Positions 1 through 6,628 of a stretch of 10,438 nt of DNA are shown here, piece after piece. The stretch is taken from assembly GCA_947177005.1 (NCBI GenBank), contig CAMWSZ010000066.1, forward strand, positions 1 to 10,438, in the 5' to 3' direction. The notes under the pieces were generated by a model. It was not told the origin of the DNA. It made no database searches and saw nothing but the letters and a program-made list of their open reading frames with translations. How positions within the stretch are numbered: the first letter of the stretch is position 1; the number at the start of each line of letters is the position of its first letter. The position numbers and the translations under genes were made by a program. The DNA is from an uncultured Clostridia bacterium (lineage in GTDB: Bacteria > Bacillota > Clostridia > Oscillospirales > Oscillospiraceae).

Positions 1-365
1 ACGAGGGCCCCAAGGGCGGCCCCGGTATGCGGGAGATGCTCAACCCCACCTCCGCTATTATGGGTATGGGGCTGGGCGGCAGCGTGGCCCTCATTACCGA
101 CGGCCGGTTCAGCGGCGCTACCCGCGGTGCTTGTATTGGACATGTGTCGCCGGAGGCCGCCAGCGGCGGCTTGATCGGCGTGGTGGAGGAGGGCGATATC
201 ATCAGTATCGATATCCCCGCCAATAAGCTGGAGCTGAAGGTGGACGCCGCTGTGCTGGAGGCGCGGCTGAAAGCCTGGACTCCCAAGAAAAAAGAGCTGT
301 CCGGTTATCTGAAACGCTATGCCGCGCTGGTCTCCAGCGGCGCGTCGGGAGCGGTTCTGAACTGA
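1..365 (+). CDS. ilvD: Dihydroxy-acid dehydratase, C-terminal end (5' partial)
   Basis: Only the last ~120 residues are present; the reading frame is already open at base 3 and the gene starts outside the window. IlvD is the Fe-S enzyme that dehydrates 2,3-dihydroxy-carboxylates to the 2-keto acids leading to valine, leucine and isoleucine. The visible part carries strong family signatures: EGPKGGPGMREM at the window edge, then ITDGRFSGATRG followed by CIGHVSPEA, then EEGDIISIDIPA. The serine of GRFSG lies in the segment that family work places at the active site. The sequence continues to a normal family C-terminus and ends at TGA 363-365, so nothing suggests decay. The next gene begins one base after the stop, which implies co-transcription and probably translational coupling. 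The product call is secure; whether the missing N-terminal part is intact cannot be judged here. Confidence 0.95.
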   Translation, partial: EGPKGGPGMREMLNPTSAIMGMGLGGSVALITDGRFSGATRGACIGHVSPEAASGGLIGVVEEGDIISIDIPANKLELKVDAAVLEARLKAWTPKKKELSGYLKRYAALVSSGASGAVLN

Positions 366-366
366 T

Positions 367-1551
367 ATGGAACTGACTGAATTGAGTATCCGCCTGCGGA
401 CGCTGTCTGTCTTCCGCAGGCTGCTGTCAGACCCGGTGATCGAGAGCCTGTGTACCTGTCTGGACTGCATGGAGAACGGTTTCCCGCAGATGACGGCGTC
501 GTCTTACGCAGAGTTCGTCTCCCGGCTCTACGCCGCCGGACCCGGCGATTTGGGACTGCATATCCAGCGCGTGGTGGAGGAGGACGAAAACGTCTATATC
601 CGTATGGCCGCACAGGGAAAAGAACCGCCCGAATATATGCGCCGCTGTGTGGAAATTGAGCTGGAGACCCTACAGGGCGCGGCAGATTTGTCACCCTGGA
701 TGCTCCAGCTTGGACTGGAGGGCATTCCCCTGCCCGATTTCGGTACGACGCCCGTGAATTTGGCTGACTGCTACCGGAAACGTCTGGAAAATATCGGGCA
801 GTTCGGGTACGGCATCTATGCCCGCAGCCATATGTTTTATCTGAACGCCCAAGGTCATATTGTACCGGTCCTGCACCCGGATTCCACAATGCTCCGCGAT
901 CTTGTGGATTACAAACGGGAGCAGCAGATCATTTGGGACAACACCAAGGCGCTCTTGGCCGGAAAGCCCGCCGCCAATATCCTGTTGACTGGCGACGCGG
1001 GCACCGGCAAATCGTCTACCGTCAAGGCCGTCGTCAACGAGCTGTACCGGGAGGGCCTGCGCATTCTGGAGATTCGAAAGGAACAGCTCCATGATATCCC
1101 CAGAATTTTGGACGAATTGTCCGTTAATCCTCTAAAATTTATCCTATTTATTGACGATCTGTCCTTCCAGAAGGATGACGGCAACTACAGCTCCCTGAAA
1201 GCCGTGCTGGAGGGATCTGTGTCGGCAAAGTCGCAGAATGTGGTCATCTATGCCACCAGCAACCGGCGGCATCTGGTGAAGGAATCATTCTCCGACCGGG
1301 AGGGCGACGATATCCACCGCAACGACACAATGCAGGAAATTTTGTCGCTGTCAGAACGGTTTGGCATTCATATTACCTTTCAAAAGCCCAATAAGGCTAC
1401 CTATCTGGATATCGTGCATCATCTGGCCGATGCGGCGGGCGTGACGCTCAGCCGGGACGAGCTGGACGCACTGGCCGAACGCTTCGCCCTGGGACGCGGC
1501 GGACGGTCCGCACGGGCGGCGCGGCAGTTTATCGACAATCTGAACGCATAA
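367..1551 (+). CDS. DUF815 / COG2607 family AAA+ ATPase
   Basis: The 394-residue protein has a poorly conserved, mainly helical N-terminal half (about 1-180) and a C-terminal P-loop ATPase domain. Walker A is GDAGTGKS (209-216), Walker B is FILFIDDL (258-265, acidic pair 263-264), a sensor-1-like YATSNRR lies at 295-301, and a sensor-2-like GGRSARAARQF lies near 378-388. This layout fits the DUF815 family (COG2607, predicted AAA+ ATPases), whose cellular role is not established. No signal peptide or membrane segment is seen, so it should be cytoplasmic. The ATG lies one base after the ilvD stop with only a weak GGGAG about 15 bases upstream, so translation probably depends on ribosomes finishing ilvD. 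A strong terminator follows 13 bases after its stop, making it the last gene of the unit. Family assignment is confident. A link to branched-chain amino acid synthesis is only suggested by position. Confidence 0.85.
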   Translation: MELTELSIRLRTLSVFRRLLSDPVIESLCTCLDCMENGFPQMTASSYAEFVSRLYAAGPGDLGLHIQRVVEEDENVYIRMAAQGKEPPEYMRRCVEIELETLQGAADLSPWMLQLGLEGIPLPDFGTTPVNLADCYRKRLENIGQFGYGIYARSHMFYLNAQGHIVPVLHPDSTMLRDLVDYKREQQIIWDNTKALLAGKPAANILLTGDAGTGKSSTVKAVVNELYREGLRILEIRKEQLHDIPRILDELSVNPLKFILFIDDLSFQKDDGNYSSLKAVLEGSVSAKSQNVVIYATSNRRHLVKESFSDREGDDIHRNDTMQEILSLSERFGIHITFQKPNKATYLDIVHHLADAAGVTLSRDELDALAERFALGRGGRSARAARQFIDNLNA

Positions 1552-1564
1552 TGTGGAAAACTTC

Positions 1565-1600
1565 AAAAGGGGTGCTGCCCTATGACAGCACCCCTTTTTA
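1565..1600. terminator. Rho-independent terminator, probably bidirectional
   Basis: A perfect 13-bp stem (arm AAAAGGGGTGCTG at 1565-1577, complement at 1586-1598) closes an 8-base loop and ends in a T run. It sits just after the DUF815 ATPase stop and about 85 bases beyond the stop of the convergent SLH-hydrolase gene. Because the A/T flanks are part of the stem, it can serve both strands. No other terminator is visible after the hydrolase gene. Confidence 0.9.
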
Positions 1601-1685
1601 TTTGTACACGCGGCAGATGGTCCGCCAAGGCTTGTAACCGCTCTGTGTGCGGTGTCCGCTCCTTCGTCCGTATTCTGACTCACCA

Positions 1686-3536
1686 CTATTGTCCAGCCTT
1701 CAGAAGCTGATAAATGCCGCCGCTGATCTCACTGCATACAGCGTAAATCCCCCGGCTGTCCTTTGTGCCGCGGGCTCCTGTTGTCAGCACTACTACGCCG
1801 TCGCCCGTATCGGGGTCATAGGAAAACAAATTGTAGACGCCGTAGGCGCTGCCGGTATGGTAATAGATCCGGCTGCGGCCATAGAGCCCGTCCTGTGACC
1901 GGAGGGGCAATGCCTGATCTGTACCGTCGGGCAGGCGGGTCCGGTCCTCCATTAGCTCTACAGACTCCGCTTGCATCAAACGCACCCCCTCATAACAGCC
2001 GTCACTGGCCAGAAGCGCCGCCATTTTTGCCAAGTCCACCGCGCTGGCCGTCAGACCGCCCGCGAAAAATGCGCCGCTCTGTCCGGGAGCGGAGGCACGG
2101 GTATAACCTTTCTGCCGGGATGCGGTGAGACCGGCTGTCCCGTCCTCACGGTACACCGTCGCCAGCAGGTCTGTATTTTTAATACAGCCGCCGTTAAAGG
2201 ACGCATCGATCTCCATGATGTTCCATAGATGCTCTCTCATAACCGTATCCAGATATTTGCCGGAGGCCAGCTCCAGCGTCATACCCAATACGGCGAAGCC
2301 GTAGTTGTTATAGCCCCACGAACCGGCCTCCCCAGGCGTCCCGGATGTGAAGCTGATAGGGCTGCCCAACTGCGCTCTGACCGCACTGTAAGTTGTTGAG
2401 AGGCCCTCAAAATCTTTAATGGTGGAGGTATGGGTCAGCAGGCTGCGGACAGTGACTGGTACGCCGGGATGACTGAGATTCTGAATACTGACGCCCCAAT
2501 ACGCGCTGATATCCCGGTCCAGATCAATAAACCCCTCTTCCCGCAGCAGCATCGCCGCCATTCCCACCGCCACCTTTGACAAGGACGCAGAGCGTATCTT
2601 ATGTTCCGGCGTCATGGCCTCACTGCCTTCTTCCGCCCAGCCATATGTATAGCTGTCCGTAACGCGGCCATTTTCCACAACCGCCGCCTGTATCCCAACC
2701 GCTCCATATTTTGCGGCGGTTTTGTTGATAAGCTGCTGTATCCGCTTATGGCTGATTTGGCTGACGCTGGCCGGTATTTTCTCAATCATACCGTTTGCCA
2801 GCTCCACCGCAACGGTCTCCTCTGTACGATAAGCAGTCAGGGCGGTCAGCACCTGCGCCAACTGGGCGCGGGTGACTGGCAGGCCGGGATGAATGGTGCC
2901 GGACACCATGCAGGAAAAAAGACCCTTCTCTAACAACCAGGCCAGCGGCAGCCGGGCATCGTTCGGGACAGCGTCTCCGTCGGTATAGGCGGCCAGCCGT
3001 TCGTCGTGGGCACCCTCCCCCTCAGGAGCTGCAAAACTGTAGAGCAGCGCCGCCAACCGGGCGCGCGTGACTGGCTCCAGTGCGTCCAGACGGCCGGTTT
3101 CACTGTCCGTGATGATATCCGCACTGTACGCCCAAGATACCGCGTCAACATACCAGGAATCAGCCGCAACATCGGTATACAGGTCCTTATAAACGGGAGC
3201 AGGTTCGCCGCTGATGCTGTGGAGCGCAGTCAGAACGGTGGCCAGCGGCACCCAGTCGTCCGGACGGAAACAGTCACTGTCGATGCCTGAGAGGATGTCC
3301 TCATGCGCAACGTAGGAAATACAGTCCGCAGCGGCGGACGACGGCGAAACATCCGTAAAAGTGACGGTCCGGATCTCCTCCAATGTTAAAGGGGATTCCG
3401 AAACGTTTTCTCCCGCCTCTTTTGTTTTATTAACGGCTGGGGTATCCGGTTTATTATTCGACAAAAATCCTGTTTCCAGAACAATCGCCGCCGCTGCACA
3501 GCACAGCAGCGCAAAGGCTACCAATACACGCTTCAT
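1686..3536 (-). CDS. Secreted SLH-domain serine hydrolase (class C beta-lactamase / DD-peptidase fold)
   Basis: The 616-aa protein begins with a signal peptide or N-terminal anchor (hydrophobic 4-20) and a polar linker. Three SLH repeats follow at about 59-106, 116-169 and 182-237. Repeats 2 and 3 keep the TRA signature (157-159 and 222-224); repeat 1 has lost it. SLH triplets normally hold proteins on secondary cell-wall polymers. Residues ~262-616 form a serine beta-lactamase-like domain with all three catalytic motifs: SLSK with nucleophile Ser318 and Lys321, YNN at 409-411, and HTG at 560-562. The enzyme is therefore probably active, as a peptidase, esterase or D-amino-acid hydrolase on wall or peptide substrates. 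The substrate cannot be read from sequence, and true beta-lactamase activity is less likely than a DD-peptidase or esterase role. The start is supported by AGAGGA 9 bases upstream and a strong promoter. The gene stands alone, opposed to both neighbours. Confidence 0.88.
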   Translation of the reverse strand: MKRVLVAFALLCCAAAAIVLETGFLSNNKPDTPAVNKTKEAGENVSESPLTLEEIRTVTFTDVSPSSAAADCISYVAHEDILSGIDSDCFRPDDWVPLATVLTALHSISGEPAPVYKDLYTDVAADSWYVDAVSWAYSADIITDSETGRLDALEPVTRARLAALLYSFAAPEGEGAHDERLAAYTDGDAVPNDARLPLAWLLEKGLFSCMVSGTIHPGLPVTRAQLAQVLTALTAYRTEETVAVELANGMIEKIPASVSQISHKRIQQLINKTAAKYGAVGIQAAVVENGRVTDSYTYGWAEEGSEAMTPEHKIRSASLSKVAVGMAAMLLREEGFIDLDRDISAYWGVSIQNLSHPGVPVTVRSLLTHTSTIKDFEGLSTTYSAVRAQLGSPISFTSGTPGEAGSWGYNNYGFAVLGMTLELASGKYLDTVMREHLWNIMEIDASFNGGCIKNTDLLATVYREDGTAGLTASRQKGYTRASAPGQSGAFFAGGLTASAVDLAKMAALLASDGCYEGVRLMQAESVELMEDRTRLPDGTDQALPLRSQDGLYGRSRIYYHTGSAYGVYNLFSYDPDTGDGVVVLTTGARGTKDSRGIYAVCSEISGGIYQLLKAGQ

Positions 3537-3574
3537 AACCGCAGTTCCTCTGTTTCCCGTTATTTTTCTACAGA

Positions 3575-3603
3575 AGTATAGTCCTTTTTTTAGACAATGT
3601 CAA
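3575..3603 (-). promoter_or_regulatory. Near-consensus SigA-type promoter for the SLH hydrolase gene
   Basis: On the minus strand a -35 TTGACA (3598-3603) is followed by exactly 17 bases and a -10 TATACT (3575-3580). This matches the vegetative consensus at all but one position. Transcription would start near 3568, giving a 5' leader of about 30 bases before the ATG at 3536. It implies strong vegetative expression unless a repressor acts; no operator is evident. Confidence 0.85.
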
Positions 3604-3686
3604 ATCCCTCCTCTGTATAGCGGACATTTGATTCTTTCCACATACGTCCGGCATTATGGGGAAAAATAACAGTATTTCTTAAATAA

Positions 3687-3715
3687 TTGACTGCTTTTTC
3701 GGCTTAATATAATAT
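3687..3715 (+). promoter_or_regulatory. Candidate promoter upstream of clpC
   Basis: TTGACT (3687-3692) matches the -35 consensus at five of six bases. TAATAT (3710-3715) lies 17 bases downstream, and a perfect TATAAT at 3708-3713 has a 15-base spacer, shorter than normal. If used, the transcript would carry a ~280-base leader before clpC that includes the inverted repeat at 3829-3858. No better rightward promoter was found closer to the gene. Confidence 0.45.
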
Positions 3716-3740
3716 GTTTTTCAACAAATTGCCGCCAGAA

Positions 3741-3749
3741 TGTGGAAAA
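3741..3749 (-). promoter_or_regulatory. DnaA-box-like nonamer (TTTTCCACA)
   Basis: The minus strand reads TTTTCCACA, one mismatch from the DnaA box TTATCCACA. The same nonamer occurs at 1552-1560, 2671-2679 (opposite orientation) and 6361-6369. This copy lies in intergenic DNA with a second, weaker match, CTTTCCACA, at 3634-3642. Binding by DnaA is possible but unproven. Confidence 0.3.
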
Positions 3750-3828
3750 CCAATGCAAGGTTCCGGCTTTCGCTGGGATCTGCTTTTTCTTTTCCTCCTC
3801 CGTATGACCGCGCCCGTTCCAGGCCCTG

Positions 3829-3858
3829 TTTACACATTCGTTGCTGAGAATGTGTAAA
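3829..3858. repeat. Perfect 11-bp inverted repeat in the clpC upstream region
   Basis: TTTACACATTC (3829-3839) and its exact complement GAATGTGTAAA (3848-3858) flank the 8-base centre GTTGCTGA. There is no T run behind it, so it is not an ordinary terminator. It could be a two-fold operator for a dimeric regulator or a leader-RNA hairpin. It does not match CIRCE or CtsR sites. Its centre lies about 157 bases before the clpC start. Confidence 0.65.
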
Positions 3859-4000
3859 AGTTTCTGCTGAGGGCATACTGTTATTGGATTTTGCAGCGCT
3901 CTGAAAAATTTTTAAGGGCTGTTTTCAACAATTTACTTCAACTTTGTGCAAAAACCTGCAAGCCCTGTCAGGCGGGCAGTTTGGGAAAGGATGAAAAGCT

Positions 4001-6475
4001 ATGTACGATAACCGGTTTACGCCGCGGGCCCAAAACGCTCTGCGGCTGGCGCAGGAATCCGCGGAGGAACTGGGACACAGCTATGTGGGCAGCGAACACC
4101 TGCTGCTGGGTTTGCTGGGCGAGGAGGACGGCGCCGCACACCGCTGTCTGACAGAACAGGCCGTCACTAGAGAACGAGCACGGGACGTTATTATTCGCAT
4201 TATCGGCGCCGGTCTGCCGGGACTGGCTCCGCCCCAGGGACTGACTCCCCGGGCAAAACGTGTCATTGAAAACGCCGTAGGAGAATCGGTCCGGACGGGA
4301 AGCGGCTATGTGGGGACCGAGCATCTGCTGCTGGGTATCCTGCGGGAAAACGGTACAATGGCGGTGCGCGTTCTCCAGACGCTGGGCGCGGACCCCAAAA
4401 AATTGCAGGCCGCACTCCTGCAAAAAATGAGCGTCCCCCACGCCCTGCCCCGGCAGGGCCGCCTCGCCGAACCGCCTAAAACAGCGCTGACCGTACAGGC
4501 CAACTATGCCCCCATGTCGAAAGCGCTGGAGCAGTTTACCCGGAGCCTGAACGCGCTGGCGGCAAAAGGCCGGCTGGACCCCGTCATCGGCCGGGAACAG
4601 GAAATTAACCGGACGATCCGTATTCTCTCGCGCCGGACAAAAAATAATCCGGTGCTGACCGGCGAGCCGGGCGTCGGAAAAACCGCCGTCGCCGAAGGGT
4701 TGGCACAGAGAATCGTTTCCGGCGACGTGCCGGAGGAGCTGCTGGGAAAAAATATCCTATCCATTGACCTGCCCGCCATGCTGGCCGGTACCAAATACCG
4801 GGGAGAGTTTGAGGAACGGGTCAAAAATGCCCTGGCGGAAATCCGGCGTATGGGCAACGTGATTCTTTTTATTGACGAACTGCATACAATCGTCGGCGCG
4901 GGCAGCGCGGAGGGGGCCGTCGATGCGGCTAATATCCTGAAGCCCGCTTTGAGCCGTTCCGAAATCCGCGTCATCGGCGCGACTACCAGAGATGAGTACC
5001 GCCGGTATATCGAAAAGGACGCCGCCCTTGAACGCCGGTTTCAGCCGGTGGCGGTGGATGAGCCGGACCCGGAAACCTCCGTGCAGATCCTGCTGGGGTT
5101 AAGAGATAAATATGAAGCCCACCATAAACTGTCAATTACTGACGAAGCAGTGGAGGCCGCCGTGCAGCTGAGCCGCCGGTATCTGCCGGACCGCTTTCTT
5201 CCGGACAAGGCCATTGATTTAATGGACGAGGCTTGCAGCAGAGTCCGTATGGAATGCGAAACACAGACGCCGGATCTCAAAAATCTGGAGGAACGTCTGG
5301 GCAACGTGAGACGGGAAAAAGCGGAGGCAATTGCTGGAGAAGATTTCGAGAAGGCCGCGCAGCTAAGGGATGTGGAGGAGGATTTTTGCAGACAGCTCAA
5401 GGAGGAAAAAGTCCGCTGGTCCAACGGCCGTTCCGAAGATCTGATTGCCGTCACCGCCGAAGATGTCGCTGCCGTCACCGCCGAGTGGACCGGCATCCCG
5501 CTGTTTAAGCTTACCGAGGACGAGGGACAAAAGCTGCTTCACCTGGAAGCCGAACTAAAACGCAGAGTCGTCGGGCAGGACGAAGCCGTTGCCGCAATCG
5601 CAGGCGCGATCCGCCGGGGACGTGTGGGACTCAAAGAACCAAACCGCCCTATCGGAAGTTTTTTGCTGCTGGGCCCCACCGGCGTCGGAAAAACAGAGCT
5701 GTGCCGGGCATTGGCGGAGGCGATGTTTGGACAGGAGGACGCTATAATCCGAATCGATATGTCCGAATATGCAGAGGGACACACCGCCAGCAGATTAGTT
5801 GGGTCGCCGCCCGGCTACGTGGGCCACGAGGAGGGCGGTCCGCTGACCGAAAAAGTACGCCGTAAGCCCTATTCCGTCGTTCTCTTTGACGAAATGGAAA
5901 AAGCACATCAGGAGGTATGGAACCTGCTGCTGCAAATTCTGGAGGACGGAAGCCTAACCGATAGTCACGGCAAAAAAGCGGATTTCAAAAATACTGTCAT
6001 TGTCATGACCAGCAATGTGGGCGCTCAGCAAATCACCAAAACAACACCGCTGGGTTTTGCTGGAAACGAGAACAGCGCCGGAGAACGGCAGGAACGTATC
6101 CGGCGGTCCGTAACGGATGAGCTGCGCCGGACATTCCGTCCGGAATTTTTGAACCGAATCGACGACACCATTGTCTTCCGGCAGCTGACTGAAGAGGATC
6201 TGTGCGAAATCACCCGGAGACTGCTCCGGCAAACCGGCCAGCGGGTCGAATCACTGGGCTTAAAATTCCATGCGGAGGAAGACGCAGCCGCCTGTCTGGC
6301 CCGTGAGGGCTATGATCCCGCAAACGGCGCGCGTCCGCTGCGGCGCAAAATCCATGCTTATGTGGAAAACCCAATCGCTGAGGGCGTATTGGCAGGAACG
6401 TTTACCGCCGGAGACCGCCTGGTCCTTTGCCTGGAGGAAAATAAACCGGTCATCAGAAAAGAAAAAACAGCATAA
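4001..6475 (+). CDS. clpC: ATP-dependent Clp protease ATP-binding subunit ClpC
   Basis: At 824 aa this is full length for ClpC, the Hsp100 unfoldase that feeds proteins to ClpP. Two Clp_N repeats (about 1-75 and 80-145) carry the GSEHLLLG and GTEHLLLG motifs. AAA1 has Walker A GEPGVGKT (221-228), Walker B ILFIDEL (288-294) and candidate arginine fingers R345/R346. A UVR-type coiled linker (~427-465) marks it as ClpC rather than ClpB. AAA2 has Walker A GPTGVGKT (558-565), Walker B VVLFDEME (626-633), LGF (684-686) where ClpP-docking unfoldases have their [LIV]GF loop, and sensor 2 GARPLRR (777-783). Glu32 and Glu107 align with the B. subtilis residues known to bind phospho-arginine. AAAGG ends 10 bases before the ATG. 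Unlike Bacillus, no ctsR, mcsA or mcsB adjoins it and no CtsR box is seen. A terminator follows directly. Confidence 0.97.
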   Translation: MYDNRFTPRAQNALRLAQESAEELGHSYVGSEHLLLGLLGEEDGAAHRCLTEQAVTRERARDVIIRIIGAGLPGLAPPQGLTPRAKRVIENAVGESVRTGSGYVGTEHLLLGILRENGTMAVRVLQTLGADPKKLQAALLQKMSVPHALPRQGRLAEPPKTALTVQANYAPMSKALEQFTRSLNALAAKGRLDPVIGREQEINRTIRILSRRTKNNPVLTGEPGVGKTAVAEGLAQRIVSGDVPEELLGKNILSIDLPAMLAGTKYRGEFEERVKNALAEIRRMGNVILFIDELHTIVGAGSAEGAVDAANILKPALSRSEIRVIGATTRDEYRRYIEKDAALERRFQPVAVDEPDPETSVQILLGLRDKYEAHHKLSITDEAVEAAVQLSRRYLPDRFLPDKAIDLMDEACSRVRMECETQTPDLKNLEERLGNVRREKAEAIAGEDFEKAAQLRDVEEDFCRQLKEEKVRWSNGRSEDLIAVTAEDVAAVTAEWTGIPLFKLTEDEGQKLLHLEAELKRRVVGQDEAVAAIAGAIRRGRVGLKEPNRPIGSFLLLGPTGVGKTELCRALAEAMFGQEDAIIRIDMSEYAEGHTASRLVGSPPGYVGHEEGGPLTEKVRRKPYSVVLFDEMEKAHQEVWNLLLQILEDGSLTDSHGKKADFKNTVIVMTSNVGAQQITKTTPLGFAGNENSAGERQERIRRSVTDELRRTFRPEFLNRIDDTIVFRQLTEEDLCEITRRLLRQTGQRVESLGLKFHAEEDAAACLAREGYDPANGARPLRRKIHAYVENPIAEGVLAGTFTAGDRLVLCLEENKPVIRKEKTA

Positions 6476-6480
6476 AATTA

Positions 6481-6520
6481 AGCGGCTTCGTTTCTGCGGA
6501 GCCGCTGCACATTTCTTTAT
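6481..6520 (+). terminator. Terminator after clpC
   Basis: A 10-bp stem (AGCGGCTTCG 6481-6490 with CGGAGCCGCT 6497-6506, one G-T pair) and 6-base loop begin five bases after the clpC stop. An imperfect T-rich tail (ATTTCTTTATT) follows after a short GCAC gap. It separates clpC from the next gene, though some readthrough is possible given the interrupted T run. Confidence 0.75.
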
Positions 6521-6534
6521 TAACAATTCCTTAC

Positions 6535-6563
6535 TTGCTATTACGACCAAAATAGGGTAAACT
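6535..6563 (+). promoter_or_regulatory. Candidate promoter for the 575-aa membrane protein gene
   Basis: TTGCTA (6535-6540) and TAAACT (6558-6563) are 17 bases apart, each matching the vegetative consensus at four of six bases. This is a weak match, but no better promoter was found between the clpC terminator and the start at 6629. The same bases also resemble a dif-type recombination site, so the promoter reading is not secure. Confidence 0.35.
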
Positions 6564-6628
6564 ACCGGTAAGAGCCGCCTGACGGCCCCTTATCCCAAAT
6601 TATTCAATAGTAAAGAAAGGAGTTAAAA

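Larger units (their letters stand above)
3537..4000. other. 464-bp intergenic region between divergent SLH hydrolase and clpC
   Basis: No credible gene was found here. It contains the promoter of the leftward hydrolase gene (3575-3603), a weaker rightward promoter candidate (3687-3715), a DnaA-box-like nonamer (3741-3749), a perfect inverted repeat (3829-3858), and two copies of a TTTTCAACAA element (3718-3727 and 3922-3931). AAAGG at 3986-3990 is the ribosome binding site of clpC. I looked for a CtsR operator (paired GGTCAAA) and a CIRCE element (TTAGCACTC inverted pair) and saw neither. The stretch is AT-richer than its surroundings. Confidence 0.7.

Noticed and set aside
317..889. 190-codon open frame on the minus strand opposite ilvD and the DUF815 gene
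   Set aside because: Low-complexity Arg/Pro/Gly-rich product typical of the antisense of a GC-rich gene; it overlaps two well-supported genes and has no domain.
1601..1685. Possible tRNA or small RNA gene between the terminator and the hydrolase stop
   Set aside because: No T-arm GGTTCGAATCC-type motif or cloverleaf on either strand; only a non-coding spacer is seen.
3537..4000. CtsR or CIRCE heat-shock operator upstream of clpC
   Set aside because: No paired GGTCAAA repeats and no TTAGCACTC inverted pair; a lone GTCAAA near 3599 is part of the leftward promoter.
3991..4011. Six-codon mini-frame (ATG to TAA) overlapping the clpC start
   Set aside because: The AAAGG site directly abuts its ATG, leaving no room for initiation, whereas the clpC ATG is properly placed. 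Leader-peptide control is not supported.
3891..4151. 86-codon open frame running into clpC
   Set aside because: It overlaps the clpC start in another frame, the product resembles no protein, and no ribosome binding site fits.
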